Below are positions 20,306-33,241 of a DNA stretch of 64,000 bases, in pieces. Position numbers and translations under genes: made by a program. Origin of the DNA: Hansfordia pulvinata (taxonomy: Eukaryota; Ascomycota; Sordariomycetes; Xylariales); the NCBI GenBank assembly GCA_006538405.1, contig BJKQ01000016.1:310001-374000 (forward strand). Direction: 5' to 3'. Position 1 is the first letter of the stretch. The number at the start of each line of letters is the position of its first letter. Under the pieces are notes generated by a model. That model was not told the DNA's origin. It did not search any database and was given only the letters and a program-made list of their open reading frames with translations.

Positions 20306-22557
20306 ATGGGCGCATTTTGCAGCACAGATAAAGACGATCCGGAACCTCTCCCTCCTGTAAAGGGCCAGCATGGAAAACTGTCCAAGTCCAACGCGACCAC
20401 TTCTCGCCATCCATTGACCCGATCCAAATCCGCCCCCACCATGGCGACCGTCTGGTACTCCCAGGCAAAGACTCGACTTGACAGTCTGGTTGGCAGCGAC
20501 TCCGTCGCAACGGCGAACCAGAGGCTGCGCAACGCTCTCAATAATGACGATGCCCTCATCTTTGAGCCACATCCCCCCGCCCAAGGCTGGCAGGGTCAAC
20601 TGCACCCCCGCTGGGCTGGGGACCACTTCCTCTACAACCAGCCCCTGATCGATGGCGCTGCCCCTGACGCCAGCAAGTCCCAGCTGCTGCAGATCATGGA
20701 CAAGATGCCCAAGGGCGCACATCTCCACATCCACTTCAACAGCACGCTGCCGCCCGAGTTCCTTTTGAGAGAGGCTGCTCAGCAGCCTCACATGCGCATC
20801 TGGAGCACGCTGCCCCTGACGAGCTGCGAGAACCTGGACCTCTGCGAGATTCAATTCTCTATCCTCAAGCATGACGAGCCGGGCCTCTCGGCATTCAAAC
20901 ATGGTTATAGTGCCATAAAGTACGACGGAGAGCCTACCGACGCGGCGGAAGCTCAGGATCGCAAGCGAGATGACGCAAGGCAGAAAATGATGTATAGCGA
21001 CTTCAGGTCTCAATGGACTCGCATACACCAGAGTTACACGAAGGATCTGCCAGCTGGCGCCGATGATGAAAAGCGCTGGGCCTCGGTCAAGGACTTGTTG
21101 ACGTATCGGGAATGGCAACAGGTCCGTCCTCGCATTGAACCATTAGGTTTCGAAGAATGGCTGGTGACAAAGCTGGTTTTTGACGGTGATGAGGTTTACA
21201 ACCCGCACCAAGACCAGTGCGGGTAGGTCCCGTTTTTTTGCATTTTCCTTTTCTCAGCAATATGGGGGTTGTTCAAAGGCTGACAGATGTGACAGTGCGT
21301 GGGCCAAGTTCAATGGAAGAACGCGCATGATGAAAGGGCTCTTCAACTATGAAACGGCCTACCGAAAGTACACGCGCGAGTGTCTTGAGAAGTTCCAGAG
21401 CGAGAACGTCCAATACGCTGAAATTCGCCCGAACTTCATGCAGACCAACCAGATCTGGAAAGACGACGGCAGCAAGTCGTTGAAGAATGAAGACACACTG
21501 GATATCATTGTCGAAGAGTACCAACGCTTCATGACCGACATTGAAGATATGAAGGGAGGCAAACTAGTCGAAAACAGGTTGCCAAACAAAGAAGACCAAC
21601 CATCGGCCGAGATGAACCGTTTCGAGAACACCAGCCAAGCCCAATCCAACGGCCAGCGCCGCGGCTTCAACGGCCTCAAGGTTATATATTGCACGCCGCG
21701 ATCATTCAGCAGAGTCATGGTGCAGCTGGCGTTGGACGAATGCAGCCGCTTCAAGGACAAATGGCCAGCATATATCGCAGGGTTTGACCTGGTCGGCGAG
21801 GAATCGCAAGGTCACGAGCTGAATTATTTCCGGGACGAGTTTGTCGGATTCCAGAAAACCAGGACTCACAGCAACAAGGCGCATCTGCCATTCCTTTTCC
21901 ACTGCGGCGAGACGCAGGGAGATTCAGATGGCAACCTCGGGGAGGTCGTGCAGCTCATCGAAGCTATTGGTTCCGGGGCATCCCCTGTGAAGCGTCTAGG
22001 TCATCTGTATGCGGCACCTCAGCACCCGACTGTGATGAAGCGACTCAAAGACGAGGATATCTGCGCCGAGGTATGCCTGACTTCAAACGAGATCCTTCGG
22101 CTTTGTGAGAGAGCTCGCGACCATCCTCTCTATGATCTTCTTGACTACGGCTTCCCCTGCACCTTGAACAGCGACAATGGAACTCCATTCCGGTAAGTCA
22201 CTGCAGCCATCTCCCTAATCTGACGGTTGCGCTGACTCGGCTCATCACAGAACATCGCTGGCCCATGAATTCTATCAGGCTGTCATTGGGATGAGAGACA
22301 CACCGAGGATGATAGATCTGTATGGGTGCCGTCAGCTCGCTCAGTGGAGCCTGGACTACTCGTGTATGGACAGGGACGAGCGAGAGCAAGCACAGGTCGA
22401 ATTCGATCTGCGATGGGCCGAGTTCATCGATTGGGTCAACAATCACGACGATTTCGCCGTCAAAATCGCCACCGAGGCTGACAAGGCCAAAGCTCAGAAG
22501 GCCAAAAGCAGGGCTGAGGCAGAGGACAGAGACCGCAAGAAATTCCCAGGCCTCTGA
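20306..22557 (+). CDS. Adenosine/adenine deaminase-family protein (ADGF/ADA2-like), putatively N-myristoylated
   Basis: This is a metal-dependent amidohydrolase-fold protein of the adenosine deaminase growth-factor type. Exons are 20306-21222, 21296-22192 and 22251-22557 (706 aa), with clean GT..AG borders that keep the frame. Motifs are MPKGAHLHIHF (metal-binding His at about 141 and 143), PLFHCGET-like LPFLFHCGETQG (catalytic Glu), LGHLYAAPQHP (catalytic His), CLTSNEILRL and LNSDNGTPFR. In typical adenosine deaminases the last motif is SDDP, so the second Asp is replaced by Asn here. The protein begins MGAFCS, a Gly2/Ser6 myristoylation-like start with Cys5 available for palmitoylation; a later in-frame ATG at 20441 would remove it. 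The C terminus is a charged Lys/Ala/Glu helix. No signal peptide is visible, unlike secreted ADA2. The substrate is uncertain. Confidence 0.85.
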
Positions 22558-23634
22558 GTCATGAGCCTCTAACGGACAGAGGCGGGGTAATCGCTGATCA
22601 GGCTGCGCTCGCGACTTGGCTGAGGTGATGTTGGCGGCGGAGCCACATACTCTGTTATCAGGTCAGGCTGCGCGCTGGCCACCCTGTGCGGGCTGATCTG
22701 GGTGTGGGGCGACGGCATGGCTTCTCTTCTTTCCTTTCCCTGTTCCTCGGCTTTGCTCCTGGATAGAAACTGTAACGCGCATGCGAATGCTGCATTGACT
22801 TTCCTTGGTGTCTCTCGCCCTGCTGGGCGCCGACGCGTACTCCCTTGATGAGCACAAGACGATGGTGACCACGATTGGTAGCGACGGGTACGAGGGTGGC
22901 AGTGTGGCTGCGGCCTTGCAATGATAAACTGCCGAGCGTGTTGGCACTATTCCCGAAGCTCTCGCAAGCCCTGGCTCGCACGCATCTGTGCTCCTCCCGG
23001 TCGTTCGCCACAGCGAATCACATCGGCTACTGGGCCGCCAGGTCAGGGATCAACAGGCTGTTCTCGGACAGCTGCCTCTACGCCCTGGCCCCACTCGCAA
23101 GCTGGAACGAGCCGCCCCGAGCAGCCGCCCAGTGGAACTGATGGGAAATAGGGTGGCTGCCCTTCGCTAGTCGCGGCTGAGACAAAGCTTCGTCTCTTTG
23201 TTCTTTCATGAGGTCTGCGGGTCGCGAACCAACTCTCTGCAAGCGGGCGGTTGGCGTTTTCTACTGAAGGCGACCTTCATTTTCTTTCAAGTCTTACGGC
23301 ACGAGTGGCCTTTCATTGTTGTCTGCGGCTCCTGGGAAATCAATCGCGTGTTCTCGGGCTCCGTGTTCTCGCGCTCATCCTGTCCTGCCGCGTCACTTCT
23401 ATCTGGTGCAACACGGCAAGGTAACCACAGACGTTCCACCAAGGCTGTCAGCCCGAGCGAAAACGCGCACCGGCTTGGTGTAGCACAATCGCGAATTATC
23501 GATCCGCCGTCGCCTGTGGCTCCATCCGCCCAGAGCACGTCACTCCAGGGTGGAGGCTCAACAGCCGGGGACTCGGCATCGATACTTACTCAAACTCTCG
23601 CTCAAGCTCACGCCCACACCTGCACCCTGCCGCC
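22558..23634. other. Intergenic, no gene recognised
   Basis: About 1.1 kb between two tandem genes. It contains the 3' end of the deaminase-family gene and the promoter of the next membrane protein. Open frames here lack recognisable domains. Confidence 0.5.
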
Positions 23635-25529
23635 ATGAGTGACGCAGCAGACGGTGCTGACGGGCTCGTGTCGGGTGTCACGTCATGGTTCTCGTCGGAC
23701 GGCCCGGGAGAGGGCCCTCACGGGTGGCGGCTGGACGTGGTGACGCTGCTGGCCGTCATCGGCGAGTCGTCGGTGGCGGACCACGCGCAGACCATCACTG
23801 CCAGCAAGGTGTGTCTGCTGCCGCGCATCATCCCAGCCCCGCAGGCCTTCATGAAGCCGTCGCGCCCGGCGCGCCTGCCCGAGTCCACGGCCAAGATTGC
23901 GGGCGTGTACAGCGGGGTCAACCTCGACACGCTGGGGTTCTTTGCCAACATCATACACCCGCTCGAGGCGCTCGAGCCGCTAAGCTTTCAGTTCTTGGAG
24001 ATCAGGCACGCCACCGACGAGGACAAGAGGAAAAGGAAGGAGGAGTCGGTCCTGGGGCGGCTTCTCAGAAGACGGGGCGCCAGCAAGGCTGAGGGAGAGC
24101 CTGGCCGCGGCGACAAGGACGTCGGCGCAGGCCAGCACAGCCACAAAGCCACTGGCTCCTGTGCACGACCCGTGGACGTCGAGGCGGGCGCGGCGAGATC
24201 TGGCTCGCCGCAGCCGGGGATCGTGAGGCGGCCGACGCGTCGGGAGCAGGCACAGGACCTGCTGGGAGGGAAGAAGACAACGGACTCAACTACGCCGGGG
24301 CAGACCAAAGAGGAGGGCGAAGGGCGGCCCATGATTCCGCCCAGCCGGTACTCGCCGGTGCACGTCCTCTCCGTCTTCTCGTGCCTGCTGACGCTGGGGG
24401 TGGTGGGCATCGCGGCGTGGCAGCGCGACGGGACGGCCATCGTCAGCGTGGCGCTCATGTCGCTGTCGAGCTCGGTGAGCGGGGCGGCATCGTGGTGGAG
24501 GCCGCTGCTGATGAAGCGGGAGCAGAAGGCGCGGGTGCCAGACGGCGACGTGGTGATCCGGACGCGCGAGGGCGCGTTCCTGCTGGTGCGGTGCACCGAG
24601 GAGGTGGCGCGCGAGCTGTACGCGGGCACCGAGGAGTGCCACTACCGCGTGGCGCCGCGGCCGTACCGCGTCCTCATGAGCCTGGCGACGCTGCTGCTCA
24701 TGGTGTCCGTCATCCTGCTGGGCAACTGCAAGTGGTACACCCAGGTGGCCATCGGCGCCAGCTACATCCTGCTCAACGCGCTGTACTGGATGCTGGGGCT
24801 GATCCCCAAGCGGCGCTTCTGGGACGTTGGGCGGTACGTCATCGAGGACCTGACGCGTGCCGACGCGCGGATCGCCGAGAAGGAGGAGCGCAATTTCACG
24901 AAGCCGCTGGTGGGTGAATCCCCTTTCTCTTTATCTTCATGGCATCGTATTCTTTTCTTCGTCCTCGTTCTGTTGCCTACCGGCCCACGTCTAGTCCGGA
25001 GAGAGGGGAGCAAGCACGCCCATCCAGTGGCCTTCATTCAACACTACCCCTTATTGCCCCCCCCCCCCCCCTTTTCCTTTGCCTCCAACAAAGTACAACA
25101 GCATTATTGCCTCAACCAAGTATGATGTCGTTACTGACATGACACCTCGCGCAGTGGTATGCGATCCGCGAGACGAAGCAGACGGCCTGGGTGGAGCGCA
25201 GCGGGGCGGCGCCGGTGACGCCGCAGTGGAAGAAGTGGCTGCGGGAGGCGCGGGAGGCGGCCGAGGACGGGAACCGGCGGTGGGACGCGATCCGGCGCAA
25301 GAACGAGATCATGGGCGAGACGGACGACGAGGCGCTGGGCCTGGTGCCTGTGGGAGGTCAAGTCGGCGGTGGCGGCTGCGGTGATGCTGCGGCGGCTCGG
25401 GAAGCCAAGGCCGCCGCCGAGGGCAAGGGGCGCAGCACGCACGGCGAGTTTGACCAGGCTCAGCAGGTCGCGCCAGCGACGCAGGTCCAGCCGATCTCGA
25501 CGCAGGTCGCGTACCAGGGCACGTACTGA
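23635..25529 (+). CDS. Membrane protein of unknown function
   Basis: I do not recognise the family. Two exons, 23635-24909 and 25155-25529, join in phase 0 at PL|WYAIRETK and give 548 aa. The N-terminal half is soluble-looking (a GWRLDVVTLLAVIGESSVADHA start and conserved-looking SKVCLLPRIIPAPQAF and GVNLDTLGFFANIIHPLEALEP blocks), followed by a basic, Lys/Arg/Gly-rich linker. Two to four hydrophobic spans follow in the middle (VLSVFSCLLTLGVVGIAAW, VLMSLATLLLMVSVILLG, VAIGASYILLNALYWMLGLI). The C terminus after the intron is charged, then Gly/Ala/Gln-rich. The intron contains a run of 13 C. The ATG lies in a GCCGCCATGA context after a long leader. It resembles fungal conserved hypothetical membrane proteins found near plasma-membrane or vacuolar annotations, but I cannot assign a role. 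Confidence 0.78.
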
Positions 25530-26672
25530 GCGGGGTTCCGTTGGCGAGTCGTGCTTGTGATGAGGGGCGTCGGGTCATGGCGGGAGGTGAAGCCAATCTC
25601 TCACTCGCAGGGGACGGATGAGACGACTGGCCTCAAACCGGCCTATGGATGCGAGCCAGCGGACTGTCATGTAATGTTGTTGAAGCATTCGCGTGTATTA
25701 TACTGGGTTCGGTGCTCGGTGCGCCCAGTAGGGACGACCTGAGCGGCCATTATAGGCCGTCGCTGGCCATTGCGTCTTGTGTGGTCTGGCTGCCCTTTGT
25801 GTGAACAGCGCGATGTGCCACGAGGGATGGATGCGCAGAGAAGTGCCGGATTGGTCGGGAGTTGTGGGCGTGGTGACTGGCGACTATCGTGAGAATGGCC
25901 ACTGCACAATCGTCTCGGCAGTGTCTCTGCCACGCTTACTCCCATACAGTGCACACATGGGCAACTGCAGAGCGACGGTGTGGGAGCTATTGGCGACAAC
26001 AAACGACCATCCGGAATGCCACCTCTATCGATGTCGAGGTTGCCAACCAGGACAGAATATGGTCGCCACTTATACCGGCTATCGACAATGGGCGCCCAAA
26101 CACGTGAGTTTGCCTACCAACGAGCCACTCGTGAGGGCCGCGAGGCGCAATGGTCGCGATGGCGGCAGCGGTGAGCCAGTCATGGATCGGCCGCAAGGGC
26201 ACTAGACGCGCCATAGTCGAGGCGTCTTATTAGCCGCCCCTTTGCGGAGCAGCAGCAGCAGCAGCCCAACCTGGGGCGCCACGCCCGTCGTTGTCGAGCT
26301 TCGCAGGGCTAACGTTTAGGTAGTTTGTCTACGGAGATTTAGCGCGCCCAGTGCCGGCCATCGTGCGTGCTCCAAGACAGCCGAGTCGATGACGTCGTGA
26401 CCTGGCATGTGCCCATCATCACCGTCGACTATTGAGGCCAACGACGCGCAGACCCGACCTCAGGGACTGCGCCGGGTTCCGCCTATATAACACACCCACT
26501 CTCTGGCCACGCAGCGCGAGATACGCAAGAGAGAAGGGACCCGCGACAGAGAAGAAGAGCCTGGGTCACCAACGGGGCCAAACCTTGCTGGGTAAGAGAA
26601 CGAGCCCAAAGAGAAAGACGGCGGAAGAAGAACAACCAGCCCTGCCAGACGCCCATCTGCTCACTCTGTACT
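25530..26672. other. Intergenic with promoter of the FAD oxidoreductase gene
   Basis: No gene was recognised. A CAG array lies near 26249-26264 and the TATA box of the next gene at 26484. Two tandem genes flank it. Confidence 0.5.
26484..26490 (+). promoter_or_regulatory. TATA box of the FAD oxidoreductase gene
   Basis: TATATAA lies 183 bases upstream of the proposed ATG at 26673, in otherwise GC-rich DNA. This would place transcription start roughly at 26515-26560 and leave a leader of about 110-160 bases. Confidence 0.5.
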
Positions 26673-28690
26673 ATGACCACCCCAGACACCTTCTCACGCG
26701 ACGTCGAGCGAGACAGCGCGACAACCATGCCAGCCAACGGCGACTCCAAGGGCCCGAGCGACGGCCGCAAGCGCGTGCTGGTGGTCGGCGCCGGCGCTGC
26801 CGGGTAAGTCTCCCCCCGTCCGTCTGTCGGAATGCGCCTCGCTGGCATCAACTGCGCCGCCGTCAAGCTAACAACACGGGGACGGGGGACAGCATGTCGA
26901 CGGCGCACCACCTGTCGCAGCACCCGGACAAGTTCGACGTGACGCTGATCGACGCGGTCGACTACTGCGGCGGGCAGGCCTTCTCGATCCCGCTGGACAA
27001 GGAGCGGCACGGGGCGTCGTGGTGCAACCAGGGCGTGCAGGGCGGGTCGTTCATCTTCCACCACACGCTGACCATGTTCCAGCGGCAGGGCTTCCACGCC
27101 GACCCGGTGAACCTGCACGTCTCGTTCGGCAAGGACGACACCTTCTGGACCAACGTCTTCCCGACGCAGCTGCTCGAGCGCCACCAGGGCGAGGTGCGGC
27201 GGCTGGCGCGCGTCCTGCGCTTCATGCGCTGGTTCGAGGTGCTGTTCGCCCTGCTGCCCCTGCGCCTCGTCTTCCGCCTCTTCCTCTTCTCCCAGGAGTT
27301 CACCAACGCCGTCGCGCTGCCCATGACGGCGCTGTTCCTGGGCACGGGCAACGCGACGCCCGACGTGCCGACCATCATGCTCGAGCGCCTGTGCACCTCG
27401 CCCACGTACGGCATGTGGTACCCGCCCGACGAGCGGACGATTGTGCGCAACCGCCCGCCCATGGTCGTCTTCCCCAACCTGTCCGACTTCTACGAGGCCT
27501 GGCGGCGCGACCTCGTCGAGGCGCGCGGCGTCACCGTCCGCCTGTCCACCGAGCTGGCCGAGGTGGTGCGGCGGGGCGGCAACGGCAGGGACGGCGGGGT
27601 GGTCGTGCGCCTGCGGCGGCGGGCGCCGGCCCCGGACGGGCACAACGCCAACCCGGGCGAGGAGGAAGGGGGCGCGTACGAGGACGAGGACGGCGGCGGG
27701 AGCGAGGAGCGGTTCGACGAGCTGGTGCTCTGCACGCTGGCGGACACGGCCAAGAAGGTGCTGGGCGGGACGGCGTCGTGGCGCGAGCGCAAGGTGCTGG
27801 GCGCCGCGCGGTTCAGCGACGACGTGACCATCACCCACAACGACGACGCCTACATGAAGAAGCACTACGAGAACTTCTACCGCGAGGACCTGGCGGTGGC
27901 GCGGCCGGGGGGCGGCGGCGGCGGCGGCGGCGACGGCAACGGCAACGGCAACGAGGTGGACTGCACGGACCGCCTGGAGTACGCCAGGGACAACTTCCGC
28001 CCCATGTACTACATCAAGATGTACGAGCGGGACATGTCCAAGCTGGAGATGTGCTTCGACACTTCCAACTACCAGTCGCAGTTCCCCGAGCGCGTGCCCT
28101 TTGAGCGCCACGTCTTCCAGACCATCTACCTCAACAAGGACCGCGACCGGCACCTGTGGTCGGACGGGGAGATCGACCCCTCCAAGGTCATCCGCACCGA
28201 CTGGTGGCACCAGCTCTGCCACGGCTGGTGGCACTACGCGCTCGTGGTGCCCTGGGTCTGGGCCCTGCAGGGCCGGCGGTCGACGCGGTTCGCGGGCAGC
28301 TGGACGCTGGTCAACGCGCACGAGACGGCCGTGCTGTCGGGCATCGCGGCCGCCGTCGACCTCGGCGCCGAGTACCCGGCCGACCTCGAGGGCGACCGCT
28401 TCGCCTTCCTCGCGTTCCGGCTGTACTACCTGCTGGCGTACGGCAGGTGGTACCGCCGGCGGCACACGGGGAAGAAGGCGGCCAAGGAGGCGGGGGCGGG
28501 CCCCGAGGCCGAGGCTCGGGAGGCTGCCGTCCGGGAGGGCGGGTCCTGGGCCTCCGGGCTCTACGGGAGCGTGTACAAGGGGCCCGGGGTGTCTGCCACG
28601 GAGCGCCAGACGTGGCGCGAGGAGGTGAAAAAGGGCGCCAGCACGGGCAACCTGGCTGACGGCAACGCGCCGGGGCGGAGCCAGCCGTGA
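26673..28690 (+). CDS. FAD-dependent oxidoreductase (flavin amine-oxidase / phytoene-desaturase-like fold)
   Basis: Two exons, 26673-26803 and 26893-28690, encode 642 aa. The first intron splits a Gly codon inside the dinucleotide-binding motif: RVLVVGAGAAG | MSTAHHLSQHP, with the acidic end of strand two at VTLIDA. This intron position and phase confirm the model, because reading straight through from further upstream would disrupt the Rossmann motif. Conserved-looking blocks are DYCGGQAFSIPLD, QGVQGGSFIFHHT, YGMWYPPDERT and, near the C terminus, WWHQLCHGWWHYALVVPWVW and NAHETAVLSG. A hydrophobic stretch (MRWFEVLFALLPLRLVFRLFLF) may bind membrane. Gly- and Asp/Glu-rich loops (EEEGGAYEDEDGGG, GGGGGGGGDGNGNGN) look like disordered insertions. 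Fungal homologues are usually annotated only as FAD/NAD(P)-binding or flavin amine oxidoreductase proteins. The substrate is unknown. Confidence 0.85.
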
Positions 28691-29205
28691 TCTGCTCGGG
28701 TGAGCGAGCGAGGAGGGTTTTCCTACTCTACGAGTCGGTCACTTCTGCTTCAAGGTGGTCACATCACGAGGTGTTTAATGTAACATGACAGGAGCAGCGG
28801 CGAGGGCTCAGGTAACCAGGAAGGATGTGGTGGCTGAGCTGAGTGATGCTGGGCCAGGAGGATGTTTGTTTGCTCGGTGTCACATCATTCATGCGTCTAC
28901 GCGTGAGTAATGCGTATTGTAAGTGGCGCATACCATGGGAACCAGGATAAGAAATAGGATCTGTTGCAGGCAAGGCTGTCCGGCAACAATGACAATGTTT
29001 TCTATGCTATCAGTCCGGGGTTTGCATTGGCTGTGCTTACTCACTCAAGTACTGTGTCTATCATGCCGGTCCAGGGTTATACCGGATGATTATATTGCCC
29101 GCCTCCCCAGGATTCAACCCGGCAGACGTGCTCGTGTGCCGTGCTATGTGGTACAGTAAGCCGTGCGCAACCCGCATGCAGTGACAGCAGCTGCCACTGC
29201 CGGGG

Positions 29206-29255
29206 TTGCATTGCATTGCATGGCGTCGCGTCGCGTTGCGCTGCGCTGCGCTGTG
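29206..29255. repeat. Period-5 array with drifting unit (TTGCA to CTGCG)
   Basis: Ten consecutive 5-base units: three TTGCA, one TGGCG, two TCGCG, one TTGCG, two CTGCG and one CTGTG. The period is exact while the unit changes mainly by transitions. Similar arrays recur at 37196, 41545 and 48006. Confidence 0.8.
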
Positions 29256-32200
29256 TGGCTAAGCTGAGCTTGCGTCGGTTGAGTCTCGGGGAAAAGTCAA
29301 CGCCGCCCCCGCCCCCGCCGTCCATGACGACGTCAGCTCCCTTTCACCGCGACTGGGACCCCGTTCTGACGGAATACTGGATCGGGAGGGAGGGGGCTTG
29401 GTTGTGATGTGATGAATATGCAGAACCCTGCATCTTCTCTTTGCTCTCGCTCCCCTATCGTGGCTTATGGGATCGGACCCCTCTCTCGCTGCTGTCGTCA
29501 GCCGACACACGCAATACAGCTTCGCCGGAGCCGACTCTATCCCGGGCCAGCAGCCCCGGCACTGACGCCGAGGAGTTGCTTTGAGGTTTACTGTTCCTGT
29601 GATGTGGTGCAGTGCACCCATCCATGTGTAGAGATGAATTTTCTTTTTTTTTTGAGTCTTACTCGGGAAGTAATGTCGCTTTGCCGCCATGGGCTTTTCA
29701 CAGATCGGCTTCTCTGGGTCTGTTCGCGGCTCGTCATTTCTATAGCCGAGCACTGGTGTTGTCAAGCCCGATGCTTGAGAGCCAGCCTACGAGCGAGAAG
29801 CAGCTCGCGGTGAAAAGGGACAGCATACTCACCCTTTGCTGACATGCATCCCACGTGCGTGCGCGTCATCAGACCGCCCTCCCCCGTGACCATGTCAGAT
29901 CACAGGCAAGTCTCCGCCGGAGACCGAGGCCGGTATCGGGGCGCGGAGCGGAGCCGGGTCGGGATTGACGGCATCGGGCCGGGGCCGGGGCCCCGGGGGC
30001 GGAGTTTACCGGGGTTCTCCTATCCCGGATCTGTCCAGCCATTTACCTACCTACCTACGTGGACGAGATGTGAAGTGCGTACGGACCAGCCAGCCCGCGG
30101 TGGTCTGAGTGAGGAACGCCGCGGTGACTAGGCCTGTCCGCCGACCCCGCGAGCGAGACCGCCGTCGCAGTTCGTCTCGCGCGAGGGGTGCGTGTTGGAC
30201 GGGCTGAGCGAGCAGCAGGTGCACGGGTTGGGGAACGGCAGGTCTCCGGCGGACCGGACGCGCGATCCTCGACGCTGGCGCCGCCGTCGCAACAATGGCC
30301 GGTCGATACCCGAGATACGCCTGTCTTCTTCTCCTCTCGGCTCGCGTGTGGGCTGTTGTGCCTCGAGGAGTACGACCCGACGGGATCACCCAGCGAGGTC
30401 TGCCCCCCCCCGTCTCGAAATAACCCGAGACTGCATTAGACGCAGGACTTGCTACTACCTATTCTTTTGCTTTTCTGTACCATTCCTTAACCTGGTTTGT
30501 ACCTTGGTAGGCTCTGCATCTTATTCCTCTTCGGCAGTTGCGTCCAATGGCAGCTCTGCCGAATGCAAGCATAGCATGGAGCCTCCCCCCCTCTCCAGAT
30601 AAGCCAAGCCACTGCCTTAGGTACCTTACATAGGTAGGTACTCTTGCCTCTACATCCCATCCTTCGGACCCCGATTTGGATCGGAGACGGCTCCCATCCG
30701 GCGAGGGCAGGGGCGCCCGTTGGGTTGGGGGCGAGATGGACGGGCACGGGCTGGTCCGGGCCGGTAAGTCGTGCACACAAAGGGAGCCGCAGCCCCAGCA
30801 AGCTTCAATACGTGTGATGTTTGTATGTGGCGGGCATCCCTATTCCCGTCGATCCATGTTGGCAGATGCCTCTAAAAGAAGCAATTCGATGGCAGCCTGC
30901 GTGCCTATTTGGGAGGGGGGGCTCTCTGGGGATCGGCCGGATCGCATTGGCGTGTTTGGGGCGAGGGCGAGGCTCGCCGGAGGAATGAGCGATGGGGAAG
31001 GGCAAGGCAAGAAAAGACAGCAGCAGGAGAGCCCTGGTGCGGGCGAGGATTCTGCTGCCTCTGCGATCCTTGCCGATCGACCACGCCCGTCGTCTCCTCT
31101 TAGCAGCTCCTCATCTTAGTCCCTACCTACGTGGGTACCTATGACTTCTCCCCTTGGGAAGGTAACCTTGGAGGTCCGGCAGGCAGCCTTTCGGCCCCCA
31201 ATGAATCCCCCCATCTTATCCTGAATAACGCATGCCGGGTGCGCGCGCGCGCGCCGTGCATTCGCGATGGCCCCCATGGGCCAAGCTTTAGGTACGAGTA
31301 GGTGGTAGGTAGCTCCGGGAGATGGGATCCTGCTTCTTGGCAGGTGCGTGCCGCTGCTGATCTGGCCCCCTCCCTTCCCTAGTTTGTTCCGTGCCGCCAT
31401 CGCGAGGGAAGAGGTGAGCTGGCGACGAGTTGGGAAATCCGGTGCCTCTGTTTGGGGGGGAGGGGGAGGCTACGGCGCACGCCTGACAGGACGCGATGGC
31501 ATCTGACGATCTACCAGGTCGCGCTGTTGGTAGCAATGAGGCGTCGACTGGCAATACGAGCAAAGGTGGGGGCGGCCGTGCCCGTTGCTATCATCAGCGC
31601 TCGACATAGAGATCATTTTATGCACCTATGCAGTGAGGTCGAGGTCGTATTTGCGATTGGTGCATTTCTTGCCCGGATCGGGAAGTGCCGTGATTCAATG
31701 CTGTGTGCTGTCTACCGATGTACTACCTTACTTCATTTAGGTACCTAAGATACTTACGAGTATACCACCTTGGGTCTGGGACACTGTACCTTCAATGTTC
31801 ATGCCTACACCGGCATGATTTTACCCATTGGCGGTCAACGTCATTTTGTCCGGGCTCCCGGCACAGCGCATACTCGTAAGATGCGGCTTTGCGTGCCAGT
31901 CCGCTCCCGACGAGCCCCAACTGGGCGCGCGCCCTCGGCCCTACGAGACAAGAAACACGAACGGCCCCGAGCCAGGGAGGCGCAGCACAAGCTATGCACG
32001 CCGTTCTGAAAGGGGCCGAGGTGGTTGTGTCGTCAGACCACACCCCAGGCGCACGTACTCGCAAAGAGCCTCTGGACTACCTGAGTCAAGGGGGCTCGGC
32101 TCGGCGCCTGGGAGAGTGAGACAACAATCAACCGCGGACAGGATAAAGAACGGAGAAAAAAGAAAGAAAAAAGAAACGGAAAAAGACACCAGTCCATCAT

Positions 32201-33222
32201 CATGGACCCCCCAAGGCAAGACAAAACGTCCCGCTGCGCCCGCCCAGATCGCCCGCCGCAGATCCGATGCCCGGGGAATTCTTTGGTCCCAGGTCTCGGT
32301 TTCCCGGTTCCATGCCCTACCAACCTGTACGTGTATGAGTGTCTGTCTCTGAGTCCCATGGTCACGGGGAGGGCTAGTGGGCTTTCTTCGAGACAACAAG
32401 TCCACCACTCACGCCCTGGGGGAGACGGGAGTGGCTGCGGGATTTGTGTCGGGTCTGACTTTGAGTGCGTGCAGGAAAGACCGGGACAAGAAACCTCTGA
32501 TGCTTGAGTTGCGACCACGGCTGTGATGACTTGCATAGAGTAGCAGGGGGGAAGATAAGAAAACAGCCTCAAGCACTAACCCACCACCAGCCAACTGCGG
32601 CACCGAAGCGCACGATGCAAACCCGTCCGCTTACCGCATACGTCCGCCTCTACGCCGCCGGCTTCTGATGACGACTCGAGGGAGAAAACCCCCCCGGCCT
32701 TGCCAGTGTTGCAAAGTCAATAAACTTGCTGCGATCCACTAGGTAGGTAGTTACGAATCCCAGATCCCCGCGATCAGGTGCAGCTGTCCCGGTGATGTGG
32801 CATGGCACAGCAGCCGACAGGCCTCGTGCGTCCCGGCCACCCGCGGCTACACACCGGGGCCCGGAGTATAATAAGCTCGGGGATGGGCGTGCTGGGGAGG
32901 TAAGCGTACGAGAAAGCAGGGACGGGAATAGAAATCCACCGGGCGAGATAGGAAGAAGAAAGCGAGCAAGGCAGGCAATGCGTCTTTCTCCCCTGTACTC
33001 GTACCATGGCGAACTCGTCGCATGCATGTACCTACACTTAGGTGCGCTTCAGAGGTAACCAGTCACCTCAGTTATATGCGACGGCAGGGGCGAAAGGCCA
33101 TCTCGGTGTGGGTTTGGTAAGGTTGGTTCTCCAGCCACACTCAGCTGCACACGCACCTGCAACCCGTCTCCAGACTTATTACACCCCCCCTGCACGGGCA
33201 CCGCCGCGGCGTATTACACGCT

Positions 33223-33241
33223 CCCCCCCCCCCCCCCCCCC
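33223..33241. repeat. Run of 19 C
   Basis: The longest mononucleotide run in the window, in intergenic DNA. Its exact length is unreliable. Confidence 0.8.

Noticed and set aside
26483..28465. 660-codon open frame on the minus strand
   Set aside because: It is antisense to the FAD oxidoreductase, whose Rossmann motif, splice sites and TATA box support the plus strand.
29100..29160. tRNA-like TTCAACCC / GATTCAACC string
   Set aside because: I could not fold acceptor, D and anticodon arms around it.
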